From Hyphomicrobiales bacterium (GTDB lineage: Bacteria; Pseudomonadota; Alphaproteobacteria; Rhizobiales; Methyloligellaceae), in assembly GCA_021775555.1 (NCBI GenBank), contig JAJFHP010000075.1, forward strand, positions 1 through 35,778: DNA of 35,778 nucleotides, read 5' to 3'. Made by a program: the position numbers and the translations under genes. Of the stretch, positions 16,808 through 24,717 are shown one piece after another (position 1 is the stretch's first letter; the number at the start of each line of letters is the position of its first letter). The notes under the pieces are model-generated. The model made no database searches. It saw nothing but the letters and a program-made list of their open reading frames with translations, and had not been told where the DNA came from.

Positions 16808-17380
16808 CTAGCCGATCTTGATCTTGGTATCGGAAACAAATTCGAATGTAGGAACATCGAGGTTCCTCGGCGCCGGACCTTTGCGGATACGCCCGGCGGT
16901 ATCGTAGTGCGATCCGTGGCAGGGGCAGAACCAGCCGCCATATTCCCCCTTAGCGTCACCAATTCTCTGGCCCTTCGGGATGCAGCCCAGATGGGTGCAG
17001 ATTCCGACCAGAACCAGCCATTTTTCGTTCTTGTCTTTAACCCGGTTGATATCGGTTGCGGGTGTGTCGTCCTTGAGATTTTCGTTGCGGGCATCGGGAT
17101 CGGGAAGATCTTCCATCTTCACGCCCTTGGCTTCCTCGATTTCTTTCCCCGTACGATGACGGATGAAAACCGGCTTGCCGCGCCATGACACGGTGATGGA
17201 CTGCCCTTCCTCGATTGGCGCAAGATCAACCTCGATAGTAGCGAGCGATAGCGCCGAGGCGTCAGGGTTCATCTGATCGATAAACGGCCATATTGAGGCT
17301 GCGCCGCCGACGGCCGCGAACGATGCCGCGGCAATGGTCATGAAATCCCGGCGGTTAGGTTCGGTAGGTTTCTTGGCCAC
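16808..17380 (-). CDS. petA: Rieske iron-sulfur subunit of the bc1 complex
   Basis: A 190-residue Rieske protein. The N-terminus EPNRRDFMTIAAASFAAVG is a twin-arginine leader that stays as membrane anchor, typical of proteobacterial Rieske proteins. The 2Fe-2S cluster motifs are CTHLGC at 128-133 and CPCHGSH at 152-158. The start is GTG, preceded by a strong AAGGAGG nine bases upstream. This is the first gene of the petABC operon, so its upstream region (17381-17690) should hold the promoter. Electrons go from ubiquinol through this centre to cytochrome c1. Confidence 0.97.
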   Translation of the reverse strand: MAKKPTEPNRRDFMTIAAASFAAVGGAASIWPFIDQMNPDASALSLATIEVDLAPIEEGQSITVSWRGKPVFIRHRTGKEIEEAKGVKMEDLPDPDARNENLKDDTPATDINRVKDKNEKWLVLVGICTHLGCIPKGQRIGDAKGEYGGWFCPCHGSHYDTAGRIRKGPAPRNLDVPTFEFVSDTKIKIG

Positions 17381-17690
17381 AGCGCCGATCCTCCTTAAAA
17401 GACCAAAGTTTCAAGGGTGTGAGGTGATACACTCAAGGCAATCTATGGCTGCCGCTCACCGGACTGGCTCCATCACGTGATGGGCCGCTACCCCCCAAAT
17501 TGATTCCATCCCGACGCAAACTCTCAGGCTACATGATGTGGTCCGGATGGTCCCGATTCACAACCTTTTTGCACCCTTGCGCGCGAAAGTCTAGACACGG
17601 GTTAAGTAAATTTATTCCATTGCGACGATGGGTCTCGCGGTGCAGGCGGCAAACTGTGCGATCCGGTATCATCGATCACAGGAAACACCG
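17381..17690. promoter_or_regulatory. 310-base divergent intergenic region between petA and trmL
   Basis: No credible gene lies here. It must contain the petABC promoter (minus strand) and the trmL start region (plus strand). The two firm sequence features are the AAGGAGG ribosome site of petA at its left edge and the perfect palindrome at 17470-17483. An AT-rich tract at about 17604-17618 (TTAAGTAAATTTATT), some 75-85 bases before trmL, could be a plus-strand promoter element. Confidence 0.5.
17470..17483. promoter_or_regulatory. Perfect 14-base palindrome upstream of petA, candidate operator
   Basis: CCATCACGTGATGG is a perfect inverted repeat with a CACGTG core, centred about 96 bases upstream of the petA start codon. 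Dimeric regulators bind sites of this kind. I cannot assign it to a named regulator; it does not match the FNR/FnrL consensus TTGAT-N4-ATCAA. Confidence 0.4.
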
Positions 17691-18152
17691 ATGCATCTCG
17701 CGCTCTACCAACCGGATATTCCACAAAATACGGGCGCTATTCTGCGCCTCGCCGCCTGTCTCGATGTGACTGTTCATATCATTGAACCGACAGGCTTCGA
17801 TGTCAGCGACCGGGCGCTTCGGCGTGCGGGCCTCGACTATGTCGAACATGCGAGCATCATCCGCCACGCATCTTTCGATGCATTTGAGAGCTGGCGCGCG
17901 GAAAAAGGACAACGTCTTATATTGCTGACGACAAAGGCCTTATCTCCATTCACGATGCTCGAATACAGGGATGACGATATACTGCTGCTGGGACGCGAAA
18001 GCGCAGGCGTGCCGGACGATGTTCAGGACATTGCCGATGAGCGCGTCCTGGTGCCCATGGCGCAGGGACGCCGCTCTCTCAATCTCGTGACGGCAGCTGC
18101 CATGGTTCTGGGCGAAGGCTTGCGGCAAACGGGTGGATTTCCCGATAACTAA
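17691..18152 (+). CDS. trmL: tRNA (cytidine(34)-2'-O)-methyltransferase
   Basis: A 153-residue SPOUT methyltransferase of the TrmL type, which 2'-O-methylates the wobble base of certain leucine tRNAs. The start MHLALYQPDIPQNTGAILRL matches the family, so I chose the ATG at 17691, with AGGAAA about eight bases upstream. Longer in-frame starts add unrelated residues. The trefoil-knot SAM site is visible in LLLGRESAGVPDDV and in RSLNLVTAAAMVLGE, with the knot's Asn-Leu pair intact. The gene stands alone, divergent from petABC and convergent with the pxpA-like gene 29 bases downstream. Confidence 0.93.
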   Translation: MHLALYQPDIPQNTGAILRLAACLDVTVHIIEPTGFDVSDRALRRAGLDYVEHASIIRHASFDAFESWRAEKGQRLILLTTKALSPFTMLEYRDDDILLLGRESAGVPDDVQDIADERVLVPMAQGRRSLNLVTAAAMVLGEGLRQTGGFPDN

Positions 18153-18181
18153 TCAGCTCAATATCAATCAAGCTATTTGAT

Positions 18182-18895
18182 TTACGTCAGCGCCTCGCGA
18201 ACGGCTTTCGCCACTTCGATTGCGTTAGGCGTGTCTGAATGCACACAGATGCTGTCTGCCCGTACTGGCACATCTTTTCCGTTGATGGACTTGGTCTTGC
18301 CTTCCTCGACCGCCCGTACAGCTCTGGCTGCGGCGTCTTCCGTGTCGACCGGATCATGCTGGCGCGTGATGATCAATCTACCATCATCGCCGTAGAACAG
18401 GTCAGCGTAATACTCAGCGACCAGCTCGTGGCCGCGTTCGAGATAGATCTTTTCGTGAAGCGAGTTGATCATGCCAAACAGCGGCACATTGTAAGTGTCA
18501 TTGGCATCACAGACCGCATGGGCCACATGTTCCTGGCGCGCCGCCATGGAGTACAGAGAACCATGAGGTTTGATATGGTTCAGCTCCATCCCTTCCGCAT
18601 CCAGGAAAGCCTTCAAGGCACCGACCTGATAAAGGATCAAGGCTGACAATTCATCGCGTTCGATCTTCATCTCGCGCCTGCCAAAGCCCTGCAAATCCGG
18701 CAATGAGGGATGCGCACCAACTTTCACACCATGCTCTTTGGCAAGGCGCACGGTCTTGCGCATCTGGGTGGGATCAGAGCCGTGAAATCCGCATGCCACA
18801 TTGGCAATAGAAATCAGCGGCATCATGCCCTCGTCATCTCCCATCTTGTAGAGAGAGAAACTTTCCCCCATGTCGCAATTGATCGATATGGTCAT
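18182..18895 (-). CDS. pxpA: LamB/YcsF family protein, PxpA-type 5-oxoprolinase subunit A
   Basis: A 237-residue TIM-barrel-like protein of the LamB/YcsF family. In bacteria PxpA works with PxpB and PxpC in ATP-dependent opening of 5-oxoproline to glutamate. Motifs are clear: ISINCDMGESFSLYKMGDD at the N-terminus, ANVACGFHGSDP, GAHPSLPDLQGFGRR, IKPHGSLYSM and CVHSDTPNA near the end. The family is certain. No pxpB or pxpC gene lies in this window, so the partners may be elsewhere, or this protein may have another role. It is followed at 53 bases upstream by an ABC transporter gene on the same strand, but they need not be one operon. Confidence 0.85.
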   Translation of the reverse strand: MTISINCDMGESFSLYKMGDDEGMMPLISIANVACGFHGSDPTQMRKTVRLAKEHGVKVGAHPSLPDLQGFGRREMKIERDELSALILYQVGALKAFLDAEGMELNHIKPHGSLYSMAARQEHVAHAVCDANDTYNVPLFGMINSLHEKIYLERGHELVAEYYADLFYGDDGRLIITRQHDPVDTEDAAARAVRAVEEGKTKSINGKDVPVRADSICVHSDTPNAIEVAKAVREALT

Positions 18896-18948
18896 TGCTT
18901 ACCCCCTTCACCTGATGACTTATGGTGACGCCTCTATGAGTCTGTATT

Positions 18949-20790
18949 CTAGGCCACTTGCTCCTCGAGCAGAAATCCACCCGACTGCCGCTCCCAGAGC
19001 TGGGCATATAATCCGCCGGACTTTATGAGCACGTCGTGGTTGCCCTGCTCAATAACGCGGCCTTCGTCCATAATCACCAACCGATCCATGGCAGCGATTG
19101 TCGAGAGCCTGTGAGCAATGGCAATCACGGTCTTGCCCTTCATCAGGTTAACGAGCTGCTCCTGGATTGCCGCCTCGACTTCGGAATCGAGCGCAGACGT
19201 TGCCTCGTCCAGAATGAGAAGCGGCGCGTTCTTCAAGAGCACGCGGGCGATGGCAATGCGCTGGCGCTGACCGCCCGAAAGCTGCACCCCGCGCTCTCCC
19301 ACATGGGCCTCGTAACCCTTATGGCCGGACTGGTCCTCAAGACCCAAAATAAACTCATGCGCATGGGCTTTCCTGGCAGCCGCAATGACTGCTGCTTCAT
19401 CCGCATCCTCGGAGCCATACAGGACATTGTCGAGCACGGAACGGTGTAGCAGTGAGGCGTCTTGCGTCACCATGCCGATCTGCGCCCTCAAGCTGTCCTG
19501 TGTCACCTGCGCAATGTCTTGCCCGTCAATGGTGATGCGCCCCTTCTCCAGGTCGTAAAAGCGCAACAGGAGATTGACGAGAGTTGATTTACCCGCGCCT
19601 GAACGACCCACCAGACCGACCTTCTCTCCCGGTTTTATGGTGAGTGTCAGGTTATCGATGACGCCTGCGTCCTTGCCGTAATGAAAGCGGATGTTCTCAA
19701 AGTGGATTTCACCCTTATTCACTTCGAGCGCTTTGGCTTCGGCATGATCAACGATAGCGTGTGGTTTTGAGATCGTACCAAGGCCTTCCTGCACTGTACC
19801 GATATTCTCAAACACGCTCGTGATGACGAACATGACCCAGCCGGCCATGTTGTTGATGCGGATTACGAGACCCATCACAAGGGCGATTGCGCCGATGGTG
19901 ATCACCCCCTGGCTCCATAGCCAGAGAGCCAGTGCGCAGGTGCCCACGATGAGAAAGCCATTCAGCGTCCAGACGCAGATTTCCATCACCGTGATCAGGC
20001 GTATTTCATCCCGGAATTTGTCAGTCTGCTCGGCGATGGCCTCGCGCGCATAGTCGTCTTCTCTGTCTGCATGCGCGAACAGCTTTACGGTGAGAATGTT
20101 CGTATAGCTGTCCACGATGCGGCCCGTGAGCGCCGAGCGCGCTTCCGACATGATCGTGGCGCGCTGCTTGATGCGCGGCACGAAATAGGCCAACACCCCG
20201 ACAAAACCGAGCACCCAAAGGGCAAGCGGCACCATCAAGCGTATATCAGCTTGAAAGAACAGCACCAGGGCGATGACCGTGTAGATCGCCACAAACCATA
20301 CCGTGTCGATAAGCTCGACCACAGACTCGCGCAGGCTTGGCGCCGTCTGCATGATCTTGTTGGCGATCCGCCCGGCAAAATCCCCCTGAAAGAAAGCAAG
20401 ACTCTGGCGCAGCACATATCGATGGGTCTGCCAGCGGATCAGGCTGGTAAAGTTGGGGATGATCGCAAGATTGGCCAGGGTCGTATGAATGGCGAACAGT
20501 ATTGGCCTCACGACCATTGCTACAAACGCCATCCACGCGAGCAACTGCCCGTGATCCGAGAAGAACGCGCTCGCGTCTTTCGCGTTTTTCACAAGGTCTA
20601 CGATTTCACCAAGATAGGAAAACAGCGCGACCTCAATCACGGCCGCGAGAAATCCCGTCACCATCACGGCAGCGAATACAGGCCAATACTGGCGCAGGAA
20701 ATGCCAGTAGAATGGCATCAATTCCGTCGGCGGACGTTCTACGTCCGTCTCGCGGAAGGGATCAATCAGGTTTTCAAGTCGGGACAACAT
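18949..20790 (-). CDS. ABC transporter, fused permease-ATPase (exporter type)
   Basis: A 613-residue half-transporter of the MsbA/multidrug type, expected to work as a homodimer in the inner membrane. The first 330 or so residues form a six-helix ABC membrane domain. The ATPase domain has Walker A GLVGRSGAGKST, the Q-loop in GMVTQDASLLHRS, signature LSGGQRQRIAIARV, Walker B LLILDEATSALDSE and the switch histidine in AIAHRLSTIAAMD. I chose the ATG at 20790, which has GGAG nine bases upstream, over a GTG six codons earlier. The substrate cannot be read from the sequence; lipid, drug or metabolite export are all possible. Confidence 0.92.
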   Translation of the reverse strand: MLSRLENLIDPFRETDVERPPTELMPFYWHFLRQYWPVFAAVMVTGFLAAVIEVALFSYLGEIVDLVKNAKDASAFFSDHGQLLAWMAFVAMVVRPILFAIHTTLANLAIIPNFTSLIRWQTHRYVLRQSLAFFQGDFAGRIANKIMQTAPSLRESVVELIDTVWFVAIYTVIALVLFFQADIRLMVPLALWVLGFVGVLAYFVPRIKQRATIMSEARSALTGRIVDSYTNILTVKLFAHADREDDYAREAIAEQTDKFRDEIRLITVMEICVWTLNGFLIVGTCALALWLWSQGVITIGAIALVMGLVIRINNMAGWVMFVITSVFENIGTVQEGLGTISKPHAIVDHAEAKALEVNKGEIHFENIRFHYGKDAGVIDNLTLTIKPGEKVGLVGRSGAGKSTLVNLLLRFYDLEKGRITIDGQDIAQVTQDSLRAQIGMVTQDASLLHRSVLDNVLYGSEDADEAAVIAAARKAHAHEFILGLEDQSGHKGYEAHVGERGVQLSGGQRQRIAIARVLLKNAPLLILDEATSALDSEVEAAIQEQLVNLMKGKTVIAIAHRLSTIAAMDRLVIMDEGRVIEQGNHDVLIKSGGLYAQLWERQSGGFLLEEQVA

Positions 20791-21028
20791 GGGCTTCGCT
20801 CCTGCCACACAAATAATAATCGAGTGAAAAATCGATGTGTGCGGCCAGGGCGGAGCTCGAAGATGAGGCTTCGCTTCTTTGTAGGGGTGTTTCGGACTAC
20901 AGGCCGCGGATCAGACGATGGGTATAGAGATGGCGGTCATGCAGACCTCCTGTTCAATCGCTTGAGTTCAGATGCTAACGCCTGCTCCCTACCTCCAGAT
21001 TTGGACGGAAACGTGGCGGCGCAAACCG

Positions 21029-21823
21029 TCAACTTCCGGGATACCAACTCGGTTTCCTCTTCTCCAGGAAACTCTTCACACCCTCGGCCGCCTCATCGGT
21101 TCCTCTGCGGGCGGCATGGGCGTGAGCCATGTCTTCAAATTCTTCCTCGCTGAATTCGAGACCGGCAAACCGCAACGCATCCGCCTTGATTGCAGATAGC
21201 GCCACCGGTGGACAATGAAGCAGGGCATCCAGGATGGGCTCAACCGCTTCATCCAGTTTTCCCTCACCGCAAACTTCGTCAACAAAGCCAATGTCAAATC
21301 CCCGTTTGGCATCAAAGCGTTCACAGGTCATGGCATACCGGCGCAAGCGTGCGGGACCAAGTCGGGAAAGCAGTTGCGGCATGATGGGAGTTGGCACAAG
21401 GCCCCAGCGCGCCTCGGTGATGGCGAAGATAGCGCTCTCCTCAGCCACGATCATATCGCATGATGCGGCGATTCCCGTGCCGCCGCCAAAGCAGCCGCCA
21501 TGTATGAGCGCAATGGTCGGTTTTGGACAGGCCACCAGCCCCCAGAAAGCCTTGCCCGTTGCCCGCGAGGTGACGAGGTTTTCCTCATGGGTTGCGGTCA
21601 CGCTCTCCTGAACCCAGTTGAGATCGGCACCCGCCTGAAAATGGCGGCCATTCCCACGCAGAAGGATCACGCGAACTGTATCATCAGCTCCCAAAATCTC
21701 CACGCGCTCAACAAGCGCCGCAATCATTTCACCGTTATAGGCGTTGTTCACTTTAGGTCGGTTGAGGCGCAGCGTGGCAATGCCACGAGCATCTATTTCC
21801 GTCTCAATCACTGTTTCGCTCAT
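21029..21823 (-). CDS. Enoyl-CoA hydratase/isomerase family protein (LiuC/CaiD-like)
   Basis: A 264-residue crotonase. The oxyanion-hole segments are RHFQAGADLNWVQ (about 61-72) and GGCFGGGTGIAASCD (109-123). FAITEARWGLVP carries the likely acidic Glu137. The AGADLNW and TEARWGLVPTPI patterns resemble methylglutaconyl-CoA hydratases more than straight-chain enzymes. I chose the ATG at 21823; sequence before it does not fit the family. It begins four bases after the CoA-transferase stop and is the last gene of a five-gene acyl-CoA operon. Substrate is not determined. Confidence 0.9.
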   Translation of the reverse strand: MSETVIETEIDARGIATLRLNRPKVNNAYNGEMIAALVERVEILGADDTVRVILLRGNGRHFQAGADLNWVQESVTATHEENLVTSRATGKAFWGLVACPKPTIALIHGGCFGGGTGIAASCDMIVAEESAIFAITEARWGLVPTPIMPQLLSRLGPARLRRYAMTCERFDAKRGFDIGFVDEVCGEGKLDEAVEPILDALLHCPPVALSAIKADALRFAGLEFSEEEFEDMAHAHAARRGTDEAAEGVKSFLEKRKPSWYPGS

Positions 21824-21827
21824 GGCT

Positions 21828-23024
21828 TCAAATAACCTTTGCCTTGCGCAGCGTTTCCAGTTGATCAGCAGTGTAACCAATAGCGCTGAGCACTTCTTCC
21901 GTATGTTGCCCAAGCTTGGGTGCCGGGTTGGCTGGAACCTCGGAACCACCAGAGAGCACTGGCGATGCCAGCATGCGATAGTCGCCATGACCTTCAAGGG
22001 TCAGCGTCTGGATACCGGCCCGTTCAGCCACAAAAGGATTCTCCAGAGCATCCGCAATGCCATTGATGGGTGATGCAGGAACGCGTCCGGCAAAAAGTTT
22101 GAGCCACTCTGCAGTGGTTTTCTGTTCAAGTTCGCCATCCAGCAACTCCTGGATAAGGACACGATGTTCCAGCCGATCTTTGAAGCGGGCAAAGCGTGCA
22201 TCGCCCACCCATTCCTGTTTCCCGAGTGCCTCGCACAGGGCCGGCCAGAATTTCTCCTTGTTGCACATGAGGAAAATCCAGCCGTCCTTCGTGGTGTAAA
22301 GCTGGCATGGCGTCAGCGACGGGTGTGCTGAACGGGGCAAACGCTCCTGAACATGCCCCTCATTCAGATACCAGATCGCGGGGTAAGCGGTGTTGCACAT
22401 GGCAATGTCAAACAGGCTGACATCCATATCGCGCCCCACACCGCTCGCTCTCGCTCCTGTCAAGCCGGCAAGCAATGCATAGGCGAGCGCCAGGCCGGTC
22501 ATCTGATCGACAACCGACAGGCCAAATCGTGTAGGCGGCGTATCGGGCTCGCCCGTGAGGGCAAAATATCCTGCTTCCGCCTGCATCAGGTAATCAAAGC
22601 CCGGCCAGCTGGCCCGCGACCCCTCTCGACCATAGGCAGAGAGATGGGCGCAGATGATTTTCGGGTTGGCGCCTTTGAGTGCCTCGTAAGTAAGGCCGAG
22701 TTTTCCCGCCACGTCTCCGCGCAAGTTCGAGGCCACCGCATCAGCACTTTTCACCAGATTGTGGAAAACTTCCACACTCTCGGGCCCGGAGAGATCGAGG
22801 CTCACGCTCTTCTTGTTGCGATTGTAGGCATGGAAGAATTCAGAATCCTCAGGCGTGAAAAAATAAGGGCCAACATCCCTGGCAAAATCACCGCCCATAT
22901 TCGGGTTCTCGATCTTGATGACATCCGCACCCTGGTCGGCCAGGAACATTGTGCCAAAGGGCCCGGCGCCATACTGCTCAACGGCCAGAATTCGCACACC
23001 ATCAAGAGGAAGAGGATTGCTCAT
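21828..23024 (-). CDS. Class III CoA-transferase (CaiB/BaiF family)
   Basis: A 398-residue CoA-transferase, which moves CoA between carboxylates through a covalent aspartyl intermediate. The N-terminus LPLDGVRILAVEQYGAGPFG and LADQGADVIKIENP is typical. NRNKKSVSLDL and the catalytic Asp173 in SVVDQMTGLALAY follow. The C-terminal ASPINGIADALENPFVAERA is also a family hallmark. It would activate the free acid for the acyl-CoA dehydrogenase encoded just upstream, two bases away. Family members use many acids (formate, carnitine, bile acids, succinate, itaconate), so the specificity cannot be read. Confidence 0.93.
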   Translation of the reverse strand: MSNPLPLDGVRILAVEQYGAGPFGTMFLADQGADVIKIENPNMGGDFARDVGPYFFTPEDSEFFHAYNRNKKSVSLDLSGPESVEVFHNLVKSADAVASNLRGDVAGKLGLTYEALKGANPKIICAHLSAYGREGSRASWPGFDYLMQAEAGYFALTGEPDTPPTRFGLSVVDQMTGLALAYALLAGLTGARASGVGRDMDVSLFDIAMCNTAYPAIWYLNEGHVQERLPRSAHPSLTPCQLYTTKDGWIFLMCNKEKFWPALCEALGKQEWVGDARFARFKDRLEHRVLIQELLDGELEQKTTAEWLKLFAGRVPASPINGIADALENPFVAERAGIQTLTLEGHGDYRMLASPVLSGGSEVPANPAPKLGQHTEEVLSAIGYTADQLETLRKAKVI

Positions 23025-23026
23025 GT

Positions 23027-24190
23027 CTAGACAGGAAATTTCTTGATCAGCTGGCGGGCAATGACGATGCGTTGCAGCTCGTTTGTACCCTCGCCAATCG
23101 CCAACAGCGGCGCATCACGATAATAACGCTCGATATTGAATTCCTTGGAATAGCCGTAAGCACCATGCAGGCGCATGGCTTCGGCTGCATTTTCCATTGC
23201 CGCCTCGGTGGCGAACAGCTTGGCCATTCCAGCCTCCAGGTCGGCGCGATGGCCTTCATCATAAGCGAGCGCGGCCCGCTCGGTCAGCAGCCGCGCGGCC
23301 TCAACCCGCGTTGCCATATCCGCAAGCTTGATCTGGATGGACTGGTGCTCGCAAATCGGCTTGCCGAAGGTCTTGCGGGTTTGCGAGTAGGCAATCGACT
23401 CTTCCAGGCAGACCCGGGACAGGCCAACACCCCGCGCCGCCACATTGATCCGCCCCTGTTCCAGCCCGTTGAGGATCTGCTGCAGGCCTTTCCCCTCTTC
23501 CCCGCCGATGAGATTTTTTTGAGGAACCCTCACATCGGAAAACTCGATGCCACCGGTATCAACGCCGCGATAGCCGAGCTTTTCCAGCTTGGAGGGAACA
23601 TAACCCGCCTCGCGAGGCACCATCAGGAGGCTCATGCCCCTGTAGGCCGGCTCGGCCTTGGGGTCGGTCTTTACCAGAACAGCGAGGATGTTCCCTTTGA
23701 CCGAGTTGGTGATCCACATCTTTGAGCCGTTGATGACATAGTCGTCGCCATCCTTGTCGGCACGGGTGCGGATGCCCTGCAAATCGGTCCCGGCATCAGG
23801 CTCGGTGAGGCCAATGCCGCCGCGCAATTCCCCGGTTGCGAATTTGGGCAAATACTCCTGCTTCATGTCTTCCGAGCCAAAATGCTCAACCGCGCGCGCC
23901 ATGACGAGATGCGCGCCGATAATGCCACCAACGGACATCCAGACGCTGGAAATCTCTTCCATGATCTTGGCAAAAGTAACGCTGGACAGGCCCAATCCGC
24001 CATATTCGGAAGAGATCGTGGTGCCGAACAGCCCGAGCTCGGCCATCTTGTCGGCGATCTCCTGCGGATATTCATCGCGCGCCTCGAGATCATGGGCAAA
24101 TGGAGCGACGTCTCGCTTGAGAAACTCCCGTACACTATCGAGAATCAGCGCCTCGTCTTCTTCCGATGTGATGTTTCGCCGTTGATCCAT
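23027..24190 (-). CDS. Acyl-CoA dehydrogenase
   Basis: A 387-residue FAD-dependent acyl-CoA dehydrogenase that introduces a 2,3-double bond and passes electrons to ETF. Signatures are visible: GGIGLTEPDAGTDLQGIRTR, WITNSVKGNILAVLV, and the flavin/substrate segment IERYYRDAPLLAIGEGTNEL. The catalytic base is likely Glu367 in GEGT. Normal length. It starts four bases after the MaoC gene and ends two bases before the CoA-transferase gene. The gene order dehydrogenase, CoA-transferase, hydratase recalls caiA, caiB, caiD of carnitine metabolism, but that is an analogy only. Confidence 0.94.
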   Translation of the reverse strand: MDQRRNITSEEDEALILDSVREFLKRDVAPFAHDLEARDEYPQEIADKMAELGLFGTTISSEYGGLGLSSVTFAKIMEEISSVWMSVGGIIGAHLVMARAVEHFGSEDMKQEYLPKFATGELRGGIGLTEPDAGTDLQGIRTRADKDGDDYVINGSKMWITNSVKGNILAVLVKTDPKAEPAYRGMSLLMVPREAGYVPSKLEKLGYRGVDTGGIEFSDVRVPQKNLIGGEEGKGLQQILNGLEQGRINVAARGVGLSRVCLEESIAYSQTRKTFGKPICEHQSIQIKLADMATRVEAARLLTERAALAYDEGHRADLEAGMAKLFATEAAMENAAEAMRLHGAYGYSKEFNIERYYRDAPLLAIGEGTNELQRIVIARQLIKKFPV

Positions 24191-24194
24191 TGGA

Positions 24195-24713
24195 TTAATA
24201 ATCCGCCTTGTCGTCTATCGCATGGCCGCGTTTGGGAATCAGCATGGAGCGCTCATAGGACATGAACTCGGTGCCATCTGCCTTTTTGCCTGTTGTTTTA
24301 ACCGTGACGATTCCTTGTGTTGGCCTGGACTTGGATTCGCGCTTGGCGAGCACTTCGGATTCCGCATAGAGCGTATCTCCGATGAAGACAGGCGATGTGA
24401 GCTTGATCTTGTCCCAGCCCAGATTGGCGATTGTTTTCTGGCTTATATCCGAAACGCTCATGCCCGCGACGATGGAGAGCGTGAGGCAGGAATTCACCAG
24501 CGGCTTGCCGAATTCACTCTTCTTTGCGTACTCGAAATCGAAATGCAGCGGATGCTGGTTCATGGTCAGCAGGGTGAACCATGTGTTGTCCGCTTCAGAG
24601 ATAGTGCGCCCCGGGCGGTGCTCGTAAATATCGCCGACCTCGAACTGCTCGAAATACCGGCCATAGGATTCACGTGTACGGCCTTTGCCGACTTCTCTTG
24701 CTTCAGCAACCAT
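24195..24713 (-). CDS. MaoC-family (hot-dog fold) acyl-CoA hydratase/dehydratase
   Basis: A 172-residue hot-dog protein. GRYFEQFEVGDIYEHRPGRT opens the domain, and TMNQHPLHFDFEYAKKSEFG (about 50-69) is the active-site helix. It has His57, with Asn52 where (R)-specific enoyl-CoA hydratases often have Asp. The Asn form is common in a MaoC subgroup linked to CoA-transferase and CitE-like genes. NLGWDKIKLTSPVFIGDTLY is a family hallmark. I chose the ATG at 24713, one codon after a TTG; it starts four bases after the PrpD-family stop. It probably hydrates the enoyl-CoA made by the dehydrogenase. Two hydratase folds in one operon may mean two hydration steps or opposite stereochemistry. Confidence 0.88.
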   Translation of the reverse strand: MVAEAREVGKGRTRESYGRYFEQFEVGDIYEHRPGRTISEADNTWFTLLTMNQHPLHFDFEYAKKSEFGKPLVNSCLTLSIVAGMSVSDISQKTIANLGWDKIKLTSPVFIGDTLYAESEVLAKRESKSRPTQGIVTVKTTGKKADGTEFMSYERSMLIPKRGHAIDDKADY

Positions 24714-24717
24714 CAAT

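Noticed and set aside
16469-17188. 239-residue plus-strand open frame
   Set aside because: It is antisense to petB and petA, whose motifs are complete; no family pattern is seen in the reverse frame.
20911-20940. Nine-codon minus-strand frame with a GGAGG site, as a leader peptide for the ABC gene
   Set aside because: The encoded peptide (MTAISIPIV) has no run of a regulatory amino acid and no attenuator hairpin with a U-run follows; a chance ribosome-site match is likely.
20071-21153. 360-residue plus-strand open frame
   Set aside because: It is antisense to the ABC transporter gene and the start is unconvincing; composition is Arg/His-rich as expected of a shadow frame.
22353-23725. Two overlapping plus-strand open frames of 225 and 258 residues
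   Set aside because: They are antisense to the CaiB and acyl-CoA dehydrogenase genes, which have full catalytic motifs.
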